From: Hydractinia symbiolongicarpus
Taxonomy: Eukaryota > Cnidaria > Hydrozoa > Anthoathecata > Hydractiniidae
Assembly: GCF_029227915.1 (NCBI RefSeq)
Contig: NC_079882.1
Coordinates: 3,596,001-3,660,000, forward strand
Reading direction: 5' to 3'
DNA length: 64,000 bases
The notes under the pieces were generated by a model, which did no database searches, was not told the DNA's origin, and saw only the letters and a list, made by a program, of their open reading frames with translations. Shown piece by piece: positions 1 to 11,958 of this stretch. Both the position numbers and the translations under genes were made by a program. Position 1 is the first letter of the stretch; each line of letters begins with the position of its first letter.

Positions 1-1
1 G

Positions 2-175
2 TCAGCCGATCTTCATCGTATTGTTGATGAAATTGAAAGAGACGCAGACGATAATAATTTTTCTGAGGAGCCATTAACCCATCCTTTTCCCTCTATATGT
101 AATGCTGTCCTTATACAAAGCAGTACAAAGAGACAAAAGTTCCTGGGGTCGAATTTGCAAAAACTGTATAATAGA
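2..175 (+). CDS. 3' end of an unidentified coding region (partial)
   Basis: A frame open from base 2 runs to a TAA at 173-175 and gives 57 residues of mixed, protein-like composition (acidic start, basic end ...FLGSNLQKLYNR). No domain is recognised. It could be the last exon of a host gene or a transposon ORF whose body lies before the window. The next 300 bases are AT-rich and stop-dense, consistent with a 3' end. Weak call based only on composition and openness. Confidence 0.3.
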
Positions 176-920
176 TAATTTCAAACGTCAACTGACGGTT
201 GAAATTATTCCCTGACGAAATACACTAATTACCTCATAACACTAAGTGTTCATTCTTAAATATTTACGGAACTGTTGTGGGTCTTCTAAAAGGAGCTCTG
301 TTAAAATGTTGTAGTATGCGCCCTTTTTGTGTCTTCTTTGAATCCAGAATTTGGCCCGGGCAGCTCTTCTTTTGTTTTTTGTTGTTTTTTTTTTTTAATA
401 GTAATTAGAATCAACGCAATAGCCCGATTTACTTTTCGACTTCGTATTGATTATCTTATTCCGTAAAAATTATCGAATCATGAAATTAACGCGGTTTTTC
501 AAAATTCGCGTTAATTTAATGACTGTAAATTCAATGCAGTTAATTCAATGACACTTTAATTAAAATACTGTTAATTTGGTAACTTTTTTATAATATCTTG
601 GTGAAAGCCTAAAAAATATAATACAATTTTTTTTACAAATTTTCAACTATTTCTGTGTTCTGTTTTACAGCGATCTTTTTTAAAAAGCTTTTGTATAATC
701 TTCATACTCTGATCCAAGTGGAAAATTAACTGAAAGCACCTTTTCTTTAAATTTTTAACATTGTCTTTCCAAACAACGAAAACTTTTATTTCGATTTCCA
801 AACCGCCATGTAATAGAGGAGACCGCTTTACTACCGTGGATTCGACTGTTGCCGTAATTTTTGCTTCGTGTGATATCGCATATTCACGTTAATTAAATGC
901 GTTTTTGAAAACAACCTTTC

Positions 921-1092
921 TCTATAATAATAGCCGTCGTCTGTCTGTCTCTGCGCGGACCCCCCGCTGAGTTAGAAAATCGTGCTACGGAAACACGAAT
1001 ATCAAATGCGATATATTCTTATCCCCTTTGTTGCCACGGGTAAATTTAAAGGACGGGCGACCCCGTGGATTTTTCCACGGGTTAACGACTAG
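921..1092 (+). mobile_element. Short non-autonomous Helitron-like element
   Basis: It begins TCTATAATAATAGCC and ends with a perfect hairpin (CCCGTGGA-tttt-TCCACGGG, 1062-1081) followed by TTAACGACTAG and then a T. A 3' hairpin about 8-12 nt before CTRR or CTAG is the Helitron hallmark. The same hairpin core and CTAG end recur on the minus strand at 33126, which supports a real family. The base before the 5' TC is C, not the expected A, so the left boundary is less sure. Confidence 0.55.
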
Positions 1093-2470
1093 TTTTTCAT
1101 AATAATTTTATTGAACCGCGTTAATTTCATGACCGTTGATTTAATTCGCGTTAATTTCTTGAGTCGTTAATTTTATGGAATAAAGTATCATTATATATAA
1201 TCAAGTCTTGAAATGTTTGATACATGAAGAGAGAAACTTTATAAAGGGTTATTTCACCGTGTATTCCAGCCTTTAGATTCGTTTTCCCAATGTCTTCCTT
1301 GTAGAAATAAAAATACAATTATTTCCCCCTTTTGTTGCATAGTCTGCTTCCCAGGCCTGTTTTGTCTCCTTCCCAGGCCTTCTTTTTTGCTCTTTGATAC
1401 TTGACTGACATAAAAAAAGAAAAGATTGCTTTTGAAGCGAAAAAAACAATCTGTGATGAATAAAAGGAAGATTTTGTAGCCGTATATGTAATAACAATTT
1501 CAAGAAAAATAGTTTCGCTAGCTGGCATCGAAAACCCCGATTTAAACCGGCGTGGAATACGTATTGGATAGAAATCACTACGCTCTGCTTCTGAAAGTGG
1601 TACAGCGTCTATCGAATAGCTCTCAATTTTTATTTAGTTTAGAGTTTTGCCGACAACTGTTTGGATATTTACACCAAGTTAGAATAAAAATCTATTATGC
1701 TGGATATCAGTTATAAGTGACATTGACACATCTATCTCTTTGTTCGCTTTTCAAAAGAAACTGTGTTTGATGTTTGCCGATCAATTTTTATCCAATCATC
1801 TTTTTTTTTTAAAAAAAATCAAAATTTGGAAGAGAATATCAAAATTCACACTTTTTTTAAAAAAGAAATAAATTGATTTAAACCATTACAATATTCTTAA
1901 ATTAAAATCGCGAATAACATTTTTTTCTAAAACTTTCTGGAGCATAGAAGTTTCATCCGTGGAAAAGAAATATTTTAAAATTTTTTACTCTAAGAGTCTA
2001 CTGTATCCTTAGCAAGCACCAGAGAGACAATTGAGGAATTAAAAGCATTCTACAACCATGGTCAAAATATAATGAAACAGCATATGGCTAATTTTGAATT
2101 TAATCGCCAAAGTGTTCACATTATTGTTTCTATATTAGAGTCGTGCATTTTGTACTTGTCAACGTTCACCTGTCTATGTTTACAGCGGACTCGAAACATG
2201 CTTATTGCTGCTGACGTCAGGACAAACATTTTTCGTGGCTTTCGCTATCCGCGACGTGGATTATTTTGTTCCGAGGACGCGCTAATAAATGCTACTAGCG
2301 AATTTTACACGCTCTCGACCTAGCCTACGTGTGAGCGAAAGTAACGACAGAGTAGTGACTACTTCACGCTTTTCTCCGTGTTTGAAAAATGACAAAAACA
2401 CTGCCTCTGTTTCATTGATTTTGTCAATGATTGTAACTAAACAAAACTTGCTTCTACTATTACATTACTT

Positions 2471-2481
2471 GTCTGTTTTAG
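2471..2481 (+). promoter_or_regulatory. Splice-acceptor-like site 12 nt before the opsin ATG
   Basis: GTCTGTTTTAG lies directly before the short leader AAACGATAAAAC and the ATG at 2494. It could be a cis acceptor for an untranslated 5' exon or a spliced-leader trans-splice site, as known in hydrozoans. This rests on sequence shape only. Confidence 0.45.
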
Positions 2482-2493
2482 AAACGATAAAAC

Positions 2494-3372
2494 ATGGTAT
2501 CCATCACAAAAATAATTATATCCTGTATAGTCATACCTTCAATTATATTGAACTGTGGCACATGCTATCTACTGATACGAATAAAAAAGAAAAACTCTTA
2601 TATTGTGCTTTGCATCCATTTAGCAATTAGCGACTTGCTTCAAGCATTGTGTGGTTATACACCAGAGCTTTTGATAGACGTATATGACAAAGAGCCTACA
2701 AAGCTTTGTATCGGTTCCGCACTTATTGTTTCACAAATGGCGCTAACGTCAATTTCCATCATAACGCTTATCTCAATGTGTCGGATAGTTGATCTTATTA
2801 AAACCTCGCCAAGTCAAAAATATAATTTGCTCAAAATTAATCTCTTGGCGCTTTCAGCTTGGGGATATGCAGCTTTTTGGTCATTTTCTCCTATTTGTGG
2901 ATGGTCTCGTTACGTATTAGAACGTTCAGGGAACAGATGTACACTAGATTGGACCTTAAAAACATCAAATGCAAAATCATACGTTTATTCTATTTCCATA
3001 TTTTGTTATGTTTTACCTATAATAATTCATGCTGTATCCTTTATAATTGCAAAAAAAGTCATGAAGAAACATAGAAGATACTTGTCAAAATTATACGGAC
3101 GAAGAAACTCAACCACAACGCATGTCAAACGAGAGGAACGAAAGACTTCAGCGTTATGTTTTCTTATGTTTAGTGCTTTCATCATGGCATGGACACCTTA
3201 TACTTTTGTTGGATTACTCTCACAACAAATGACTGTACCTGTTTGGTGTCTGGATGCTTCTGCTATTTTAGCTAAAAGTTCAACTTTATTCAATCCTTTA
3301 ATATATTGTTACAAAGCTAAATTTAAACACAAAAGATTTTTAAAGGAATTTAAAAAATGCAACATTGAGTAA
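2494..3372 (+). CDS. Opsin (cnidopsin-like), intronless
   Basis: A 292-aa class A GPCR that should bind a retinal chromophore and signal at a photoreceptor membrane. The diagnostic residue is K261 in AKSSTLFNPLIY, at the spacing of the retinal Schiff-base lysine before NPxxY (N267-P268-Y271). Other opsin marks are the disulphide pair C72/C149, GWSRY followed by E143 (the E181-type counterion position), W233-x-P-Y in TM6, and N20 in TM1. Position 113 is serine (S75), as in most invertebrate opsins. Odd points: the E/DRY motif is C96-R97-I98, so the acid is missing; only about 8 residues precede TM1; the C-tail is short and basic. A single exon is common among hydrozoan cnidopsins. An upstream exon adding N-terminal residues is possible, because an acceptor-like site lies just before the ATG. 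The opsin call is secure; G-protein coupling is unknown. Confidence 0.9.
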   Translation: MVSITKIIISCIVIPSIILNCGTCYLLIRIKKKNSYIVLCIHLAISDLLQALCGYTPELLIDVYDKEPTKLCIGSALIVSQMALTSISIITLISMCRIVDLIKTSPSQKYNLLKINLLALSAWGYAAFWSFSPICGWSRYVLERSGNRCTLDWTLKTSNAKSYVYSISIFCYVLPIIIHAVSFIIAKKVMKKHRRYLSKLYGRRNSTTTHVKREERKTSALCFLMFSAFIMAWTPYTFVGLLSQQMTVPVWCLDASAILAKSSTLFNPLIYCYKAKFKHKRFLKEFKKCNIE

Positions 3373-5124
3373 CTCTATGAGAAAAAGTAGCCAAGATTCC
3401 AAAATTTAAAAAAAATTCATAAATACCACGGTATTTTTTGAAATCACCTAAGCATCTTCTTCCGGCCAATAAGGACAAAGAGAAAATTAATCTTTTCAAA
3501 CTAGTGCTGAACGTCGGCATTACAATTTTGACCCAATGAATCTTTATTTATTCCAAGTTTTAAAAAAAAAGAGCGCGAATATATGTTTTATTAACTTTAA
3601 CAATCTATATTAATTCTGTTTATAAATTATTTTAAAAACGGCTTTTGAGGCCCTTTTTCCCCAGCAGTGAGTGATTTCGTGTTGATTGGCACCAGAAACA
3701 ATACCAGCGACTCTGCAGAAGACCTACAACAAGCAAGAAAGAGTGTACGGAGGAGGTTCGTAGATTATTATTATTATTACTATTATTTACCCAGGATAGC
3801 CTCATGAAAGTAAGCGCTTAATGTTTTTAACTATTTTTGAGTGACACTAAACTATTTACAAAGCGTGGATTGTATATATAAAATATATTAAAACGCCGTC
3901 ATGTTTTGCATTATTTATATCTCAACTGACGAATGTGAAGTAATCACAGAAAACTTAGTATTTAAAAAACGTTTTATTATTTTTTTACTACAAGCATTTG
4001 AACGCATTCCTTTCAATAAGTGTACCCCAATAATCCCTAAAAAATCCTTAACTACGTAATTGGATCATCCAGTAGGCGAAACGGTAGTGAAAGTGTGAAC
4101 ATGGATGGTGCAGGAGTGGGTTTGTATTCGTTACGCTGGCAAATTTGTTTTCTAGAATCTTTGGACATAATCTTTCATTTGGTCAGAATATGCCTCCTCA
4201 ATTGTCGACGTCCCCCTTCCTAGTTTCCGAAGTAGTATTTTATTACGGAAAGTGAGAGGAGGGCTTACCACTGTATTTTACCTCAATTTTATTTATAAAA
4301 TCACCTATTGTTTGCTTTGAGACCATACGTAGTTACGGAGCTATAATGTCATTAAGTTTCCGTAATAAGTTTAAAGCGGCGTTAAAACCAAAACTTACTT
4401 GATACACACGTTTTGTATCTTGCCTGTCCAACTATCTTGTTTTAAGATGTCTTTAATTCATAGAAAACTTCAGAACCTCTTACTTTTGGTTTTGTTTAAC
4501 AGCCCATCTTAGATTGAACAACTCCACGGTTTTAAGATGTCATCAATCGCCATTTCTGTGTCTCAAGGACCGTTTTCTTTTTCCGCTATAGCGCAAAAAG
4601 CCCAAGAACTTTTTTCGTTTTGTTTTTGCGTTGGACATAATCTTGCACGCGCTAACGAAAAAAACTTTTTTTTGCGTTCCACGTATAACGTCTAAAAATT
4701 ATTTGGTTATAACATGACCATTGTGATTATTCACGCTCTTTCATCGCTTTTCCTACGGAATGGGTAAGTCAACAATTATTGGATATTTTAACGTTGTTTG
4801 TTGCATAGCATGACTATTTGTTTTGTGCATGCGCTGTGAGAGAGCAGGCTGTATTCAGGTATGTTATAGAGCAGCAGCAGTTAGAAAGCAGCTTGTATTG
4901 ATCAACAGAGGGTGCACAGTGGAACCTAATCTCTTTAGAAACACCAGTTCCTATCCCTTCGCAGCTTTTAAATGTTAAAAAAATTAATATTTGGTGCTTG
5001 GTTTAGATTGAAGTTTCCCAAATTATCGTAGCAAATGTACTTACAACAAATTTTCTATATCAAGATCAAAATAATTTTCATTTTGACCAACGAATTAATC
5101 CAACATTTGTTCAAAATTCTAGTC
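3373..5124. other. Intergenic, no gene seen
   Basis: No coding signal. Short similar stretches occur, such as 'gttttaagatgtc' at about 4438 and 4532 and 'ttggacataatctt' at about 4163 and 4633, suggesting decayed repeats. No canonical AATAAA was noticed shortly after the opsin stop. Confidence 0.4.
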
Positions 5125-5447
5125 AAAATCACCGACTGATGGTCTTGTGGTTGAGCATTCCCTTACAGTGTTGAAGTTCGTGGGTTCAATTCCGGCCAAA
5201 TCATGCCAGAGACTATAAAGTGTGAATCAATCCTTTTTGCTAAAATTTCAGCGCGAGATTGGAATGGATATCTTAGGCAGTTGTCTAGATGAAAGGCTGT
5301 TGTGTTTGCACGCTTTCTATATTTTAAATGTGAGTTTCAAATGCACTAGGATCTCCTTTGCAGGATCCTCTTTGATAACAGTACCATTAGGAACTAAAAA
5401 GGATACGTGGGTATATAATAGTAATAATAAAAATAATAATAATACAC
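5125..5447 (+). mobile_element. tRNA-derived SINE
   Basis: The head resembles a tRNA gene with a good B box (GGGTTCAATTCC, about 5184-5195) and a weaker A-box-like stretch near 5133-5145. A roughly 230-bp body follows, and the tail is an (AAT)n run typical of SINE 3' ends. It does not fold as a proper tRNA, so it is not annotated as tRNA. A second tRNA-headed element with a different body lies at 28274. Confidence 0.55.
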
Positions 5448-5500
5448 TGAATGAATGGATGAATAAATGATTGAATGAAAGAATGAACGAATAAATGAAG
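5446..5500 (+). repeat. (GAAT)n-like microsatellite
   Basis: Imperfect tetranucleotide repeats (GAATGAATGGATGAATAAAT and so on) directly after the SINE tail. Confidence 0.7.
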
Positions 5501-6532
5501 AGACTGCTTTCTATTAACGCGGCATGCGTTTGGAAGTCAACGCTCAATTTAATCTAGGATGATTTATCTATATTGTAATACTCGTTTACGTCTTTCTGTC
5601 TGTCATGCAAAATAGTACCGCAGTAGCGAGATACACGAAATGTGGTAAAAATGGGTCAACCAGTGGATTTATCCACGGGACAGCAACATAATAAATTTGC
5701 ATTGCGCTAAAGATGGTAGACTTTCGAAAGTTTACTCTTATCAACTTTCAATGCTGTCAAAATACGAGAAATACGTCAAGAAAAATTCGGTACGGTGAAG
5801 AACGCTTTGATAAAAAACTTTTAAATTGACACGTGACACCGAGTTTGCAACGATTTTAAACGAATGCTTCCTGTACAAACTATAATAAACTCGATTCTAG
5901 CATCTTTTTTCGATTAAAATACGGATCACGTGGTGTCACAAACTAGATTTCGCTAGGATTGTTTGAAAAGCTCAGCACCGTTGGTCTTGGCAACGAGAAT
6001 ATCAGCTGATATTCTCAATGGTAGTTAAAAATATAATTTTTTACATATGTTAGATTGTCTAAGCAGACAGGTTATTTGTTGAAGACACAGTGGTAAAACC
6101 AAACTATGCTAAGCTATACCATGCAGACAAAGTTAGAAATAGTTGAATTTAGTTCAAGTTCTTTGTGTGTAATAATCCTATCTATAAAAATAAATTGTAC
6201 ATGCGTGTGGGCTGTCCACAAGAACATCGAATTAAATATAATCAATTTATGTCTAATTTTTATCTGTATTATTTATTCTAGTTACAACATCCGTCAAGCA
6301 TGGGCGTACAATTTCCACGATGAATTGCAAATTAAAAGGAAAAGAGAATTAGGTTGAAACATATTAATTCTAATTGTCCTGTATTCATCTTCCTGTCATT
6401 TCTCTTTAAAAACTTTCTTTCTGTTCTAAACACCAGCGCCTATTTTAAATTCTTTTCATAATTTTCCTTACAACCAGGAAGTCTGAATAGTTAAGGGAGG
6501 AAAAATTACGTTAGGTCTCAAACAATTTTTCT
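5501..6532. other. Intergenic, no gene seen
   Basis: AT-rich. A degenerate Helitron-like hairpin (CAGTGGATTTATCCACGGG) sits near 5660-5680 and a perfect 22-bp palindrome at 5995-6016. The frame at 6106-6357 has no recognisable domain. Confidence 0.4.
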
Positions 6533-7110
6533 GCGGTCAGAATATACTGACCGCGCTTTTTGATTGGTTAATTCTATTGTTCTCCAGCTGTGTTCCGTAG
6601 TTTTTCTTCACATTTCCCTTTCTCACTGCATGCATATGTTCTTGTATTCGTTGCTTAAACTTTCCTTTTGTTTCGCCTATATACACTGCATCACAATCTT
6701 TACACGGGATTTCATAAACAACATTACTTTGCTCTTTCAGGTTTATTTTGTCTTTTGGTTTAGACAAAATGCTTCTTAGGGTGTCTTTAGAGTTAAGAAT
6801 GCATTTGATCTTGTGTTGCCTTAGAACTTGACTAAGGACCTCGCTGGTATCTGGTACTTCATTTTATTTTCTACTTGGGTGACTTTATGACTGTATCCAT
6901 TTGCGATTAATGCATTTCTTGCACGGTGAATTTCTTCTTTCCTCTCCTGTTTGTTACTGACTACGCTATTGGCAGAAAATCCGGTAATGAAATCTTCGTC
7001 TTTTCACCGAATGCAGCATCGTTTTCGATAAGGTCTTTAATGATTTTTAAGGTGTCTTTTATGGGAACATTTGTGTAGAGTGATGTGACATCAAATGATA
7101 CCATGCATTA
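6533..7110 (-). mobile_element. Penelope-like retroelement fragment (RT C-terminus + GIY-YIG endonuclease)
   Basis: Read on the minus strand, about 7105-7000 encodes VSFDVTSLYTNVPIKDTLK, a Penelope-type reverse transcriptase core motif. About 6850-6537 encodes the link LNSKDTLRSIL, then VVYEIPCKDCDAVYIGET, the GIY-YIG endonuclease start (here the V-Y ... Y-I-G form) with its CxxC, and KFKQRIQEH. The frames are broken between these blocks, so this is a truncated, inactive copy. An 8-bp-stem hairpin (GCGGTCAG/CTGACCGC, 6533-6554) overlaps the end of the coding part. The upstream limit is uncertain; the sequence to about 7600 may also belong to it. Confidence 0.8.
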
Positions 7111-9675
7111 TCAAAGAGAGAAAAGAAGACCTCGTAGACAAGGTTGACGCTTTACGCGACGCTTTTTACGGTTATAGCTGTCAAAGGGGAAAATAAAATG
7201 TATTCATCAAATTTAACAATGTACTCTTAGAATTTTTTCTTTTATTGGAACTTCACAGAAACTTTCTTCGTCCACGTGATCTAGTTTCCGTTTCATTTGG
7301 TCTCCTTAGCTGTAGCTTCCGTTAAAATTATGATTGTAAAACCACAATCTCATTTTCTTATACGAATTTATACATTCCAATGAACTTCGAACCCAGGACT
7401 TATTAGTTTGAAAAAACTGTAGGTTAAAGTATCTATCAGTTGAAAACTATCAACAATTTTTTTCTTCTGTCTTTTTTAAAGAATAAACTGTTATCAAAAG
7501 TAGAACCTAATTCTGTATTGGTTGGACAATCGTGTAGAACACGATGACGTAATAGTGGGTTGTCACCAACATGATTTAACAAATTTATCCTTGATAGTAT
7601 TTCATATTTAACTACACGAGCAGGCCTGTTGCAGCTGAGGAAGAAGACGACAAAAAATTTTTGTCAATTATGGTTAATGTGGAATAAGTTTAGAATGAAT
7701 TGGGTGCCTGCTACGTTTCTGTACCAACGGAAATTATAATCACCGGATTAGGTTTTGGTGAATTTGTTGTTGCTTATTTACGTAAATTTGATGTTATGTT
7801 TTCATTTTTCTCACGTCTCACCTCTCTCTTCTTTTTTCGGATAATTGTGTTTAAGCTATACTAGATTTTCTTCTCCACTTACTGTAAAGACACGTATGTT
7901 CACAAATTTTCAAGAATGTCGCTGTGTTTATGCGGATGTTATGGTTGCTGCGACCGGTCTTTGTTTTTTCGCTTTTACCATACCCTTTAGTTGCTATGGG
8001 TAACATAATAACGCACCTAAGCTGGATTAAAATACAGAATCTTCCATTGTAAAAATTATTACCTCCTATAGATGGTAACCAAAATAAGATTGTTAGCATT
8101 TATGTATAATTTTAATATGCAAGTTAATAAGAAACATAACGTCTCCTCCAGGACTTATAATCCAATACAAAAACAAGTCCTGGGTACAAGATTTATAGGA
8201 AGCAAAAGAACTGACCAAATTAAATTTCATTACCAATGCCTCTCAATGCAACCGGATGTTAAAACCACATCGCTATGTAACGGAAATTTGTTCGACTAGT
8301 CTAAAAGGGGTAAAAAGGGTTTATCAACTGCCACAGATCAGATGAAATTTCCTAGTAATGAACATATTATAGTGATTGGATACTTTCGTTTAAACAATAA
8401 TCAGGCGTAGTTTTAAAATTGCTTTAATAAAAATAAATACGCGTTTGTAAATATTCTGGCTGCCTCAGTTCACACATTATCGTAAATTATGTTTCTATAG
8501 AGAGCTATTTGCTTCGTAGTTTTAATTAGTTTCTCCCATTGATCCACTTTCGTTTAAACTGCAAGAATCAATTTAATCGTTGCTCACAAGATAACGGTTT
8601 CTAAAGCTTTCATTTCCAAGGGCGCCAATACATAGCGTATAATCAAATGCTGTCGCAAAGAATGCACAGAATGCGAGTCTCAATTACGAACTTAAGATCT
8701 TTCTGCGTCACGGGACTACATGTTTGTGCAAAAAATCGCTTATGGTTTACATAATGTCCCCACGCAAGCAATTCTTTTCAAGTATCTCCCCATCTAATAC
8801 TATTTGGTGAACAATATGTCTCATTGAAATCTGACAAGATTGGCCTACGCTACTTATCTATCATATCTATTCCCAGGCCCACGCGTTTTGGTTTGTAGTA
8901 TTAAGGCTGGACTACGGTTGGGTATGAATGGGAATCAAGTACAATCTAAGTAAGAAAAAACACGCACTTGTTTCACAATCATGATTCAAGAGGTAATTAT
9001 AAATCTAACCCCGTAATGCATGCAAAATGAATACAGATGATTGGTTGTTTTATTGAAGCAATGTTTTTAAGTGACTATCAAAATGAGGGAAAGTGATCCT
9101 ATTGGTTGATTTTAAAACCACTGCTCCTACCAAATAATAAAAACACACAAGAACTCTTTAAGTGCTTCTTCTTGTTTTTACGTTATTCTTCATGATCTCA
9201 TTACTTAAAATAAAATAAATACTATACTATGTAAACAATTTTTTTATTTATTTGTTTTCTTGAAGTTGATTGATTGGAATGAAGAGATAAGATTTCATCA
9301 AAAGATTTAATACGTCATCCAAGCGTTATGTGCAATAACATTTATGCAGCAATCAAGATGCCGCCAAGAAATAACAAAGTAGACAAACTGTTTCTACCAT
9401 TTTAGCTTTTTGTGTTAATAATTCTACAGGCTTTCGCAATTCCAGACACGTTATTTACTGTTGTCTGTCAAGGAAAACACATATCAGAGAATTAAAAGTT
9501 TTTTCTTAATAAGCAACTTCGTACATCCGGCACGTAAACAAAAATATGTAAACAAATGAATCCTTCCACCATACTTTTATTGCTTTCAGACGTCATGGGA
9601 AATGATAAAATCAAAAGGATTTATGTTCAAATAACTTTTTTTCCGATAAGTTAATTACCAGCCTGGAAGTGGGAA
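7111..9675. other. Intergenic, no gene seen
   Basis: No recognisable coding sequence or RNA gene. The open frames at 7851-8099 and 8072-8299 overlap on opposite strands and show no domain. Confidence 0.35.
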
Positions 9676-10112
9676 TATTGCTTCGAATAAACGCCCGGGG
9701 CGTTTATTAATTTTTTTGATATTTTTGGGGGCGTCTATTCGAGGGGGCGCTTAAAAGAGGGGGGCGTTTATTAATTTTTTTACACTTCGTCTCTTTTGCA
9801 GTTTTTTAGGATACCTATAATATATATCTTCACAACAGAAAATAAAAGATGTTCACATGTTTTAGAGAATATACTTCATAAGCGAAGAACTAAATTTCCA
9901 ACCTTAAACCTAAAATTTAAGAAAAAAGTAAGTAAGTATACTTTTACTATCGCCTCGAATAAACGCCCTTTATGAGAGAGGGGCGTCTATTAGAGGGGAC
10001 GTCTATTCGAGGGGGGCGTTTTTTTAAAAAATGACTGAAAAGGAGAGGGGTCTATTCGAGGGGGGGAGGGGCGTTTAATAGAAGGGAGGCGTTTATTCGA
10101 AGCATTACGGTA
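9676..10112. mobile_element. G-rich inverted-repeat element (MITE-like)
   Basis: The left end reads ATTGCTTCGAATAAACGCCC and the right end is its inverse (GGCGTTTATTCGAAGCATTA, then CGGTA). The interior holds several direct and inverted copies of 'ggggcgtttattaa' and 'ggggcgtctattcgag'. A related but distinct element with CGTATTTGCTCGAATGAGCGCC ends lies at 61323-61675. Confidence 0.6.
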
Positions 10113-10769
10113 TTTGAAATTCTAGATTTCTCCTCTAGAACGTTAGCACGAAAAGAGTTGCCATAAACAGACTTATTTTCCACAAATACAGTGATGTTGT
10201 GAAAACTTTGTAAAAGGATTTTGATAATGCATTGGAAATTAGGAGTGCTCTCCGCGAAATATACTCTTGTCCTGAAAATAGTTTAGGATAACCATGACCA
10301 CCCCATGGAACACCGGGTCTTTAAACACTCAGCTGACCAAAAACTTTCTTAATTATGCAGTCTTACCTCATTGGCTGTGCAGTTTAGTCAATTAGAACTT
10401 CATAATTAATGAATGATTTGTCTTGAAGGTGATTAGGTCAGCTCATCGGAAACTAATTGTTAATTAACACATTTACGCCTGGTTAGTCATGCATTTTTAA
10501 AATAACTTCTGTCGTGAACAGCCGTTTGTTTTTATCCCACGTTTGAATGTCTCATATAGGTGTGTATAATGATTTCTCAATGCCACCTGCACGACTCAAC
10601 AAGTAAATAATTACTTCAAGACAATATCAACCTCCATCCCTCCATAGTTGCAATATGAGGTAATGTTACTATAAAGTTTCCCCCTAATGTGTTAATTTAT
10701 TGAGATGAACGAAGTATTTAACTCATTTGAAACATCCAGACTATTGTAACGGATTTAATCTAAACAGTA
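10113..10769. other. Intergenic, no gene seen
   Basis: AT-rich with no open frame of note and no repeat structure recognised. Confidence 0.3.
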
Positions 10770-11056
10770 TACAGTCACCCTTCAGGTAACTCGAACACCG
10801 GATAACTTGAACTTTCATTATCTTAAACAATTTTCTTGGGTCTCTTAAACTTTAATAGTTTCTCACAAAAAAATCCGCTTAACTCGAACTTTCGATAACT
10901 CGACCATTCGTTAACCCCTGTTGCCCCACCTCTTGAAAAAATCGCTTTAACTCGAATTTTAACCCTATTTTAGACTAAATTCGACTTAACGGAAGTTTCG
11001 TTTAACTCGAACAATTGTAAGAACTATTTTCCTCGGTCCCTTGGCAGTTAACTGTA
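10770..11056. mobile_element. Short pogo/Tigger-like MITE
   Basis: The left end TACAGTCACCCTTCAGGTAA and the right end CAGTTAACTGTA are short inverted ends beginning TACAGT. The interior repeats 'aactcgaac/ttcgaactcg'-type units several times, as in TA-flanked pogo-like miniature elements. The TIRs have diverged. Confidence 0.45.
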
Positions 11057-11958
11057 TTAGAATGCAAGTAGTGTAAAGATAATAAATGTTGCTCTACAGC
11101 GACTCTCGAAATATTCATGCTTTTTTTTATCATCCCCATGTTCTAACTGCATTTTCCAACCCCCATAATCCCACTCTACCGTCGTTTATTCCTTACTACA
11201 AATATTTGCGACGCCGGTAATTTTTCAACGGGTGCTACCACGTCACGATTCGAATTTCCTTGCATTTTTTAAGCCCGATAAGAGCACTGAACACAAGGTT
11301 TAAATTTACTGGAATTTAAGAACATCAAGCCTCACCAAAACTATGATGTTCTTATACAATGTATTTGAGAGTATTCGAGTTATTTGAATTTTTTGTTTAT
11401 GCTTGGAGTGAGAAGTTGGATAAGAACAAAAAAAAATCTATTTATACATAAGATGTACAGGTATGTAACGATAAAAAGCTTAGAAAAATATATGTTGGAT
11501 TCTTCGCTCTTAGAAAAGAACATATACATTCAAAAAATAATGCTAAGTGGTAATATTTTGCAATTCGAAATTCACATGTAATAAATAAGTTTTCTTACAC
11601 AAAATAGTTTATTACACAATAGGTTGGCACATCGAGCAAGATATGTAATCGAGTCAAAATGTAATTCTCCTCTTAAATATGTTTCGTCAATAAAACTTAA
11701 ACTAACTGGAAATGTTTTAAGGGGTTGAAAAGATAGAACAGACTGTGCTAGAGTGCAAGCTTCTAAAAAATGTCATGGTGCTGTGTAAGGTAACTGAAGA
11801 CTTGGAGAAAGTACAAGACCGTTTCCCTCTTAAGAAGAAAAGACCTCTCGATTTCTCTAGATTCAATAATTCACCAAAATTTATAACCAATAAAAATAGT
11901 CTCTTGTTTATTCTTTTAAAGTTAAGTTTTCACTAAACTTCTGTGTTTTTATTATAGA
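11057..11958. other. Intergenic / WWC 3' flank
   Basis: No gene is seen. It contains the probable WWC 3' UTR (below about 11958) and its polyadenylation signal at 11907-11912. The frames at 11384 and 11745 show no domain. Confidence 0.4.
11907..11912 (-). terminator. AATAAA polyadenylation signal of the WWC gene
   Basis: TTTATT on the plus strand gives AATAAA on the minus strand, 47 nt beyond the WWC stop codon. Confidence 0.5.

Larger units (their letters stand above)
176..2481. other. Intergenic, no gene seen
   Basis: AT-rich sequence with stops in all frames. It holds a short Helitron-like element (921-1092) and repeated motifs of the type 'gcgttaatttaatgac' at about 490-560 and 1115-1180. 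The open frames at 1273-1578 and 2072-2630 show no recognisable domain and look like chance openings. Confidence 0.5.

Noticed and set aside
2289-2630. 113-residue open frame upstream of and overlapping the opsin
   Set aside because: It is out of frame with the opsin coding region, has no domain and shows no start or splice support.
5125-5200. tRNA gene candidate
   Set aside because: The B box is good but the A-box region and acceptor stem do not pair, and an SINE body with an (AAT)n tail follows.
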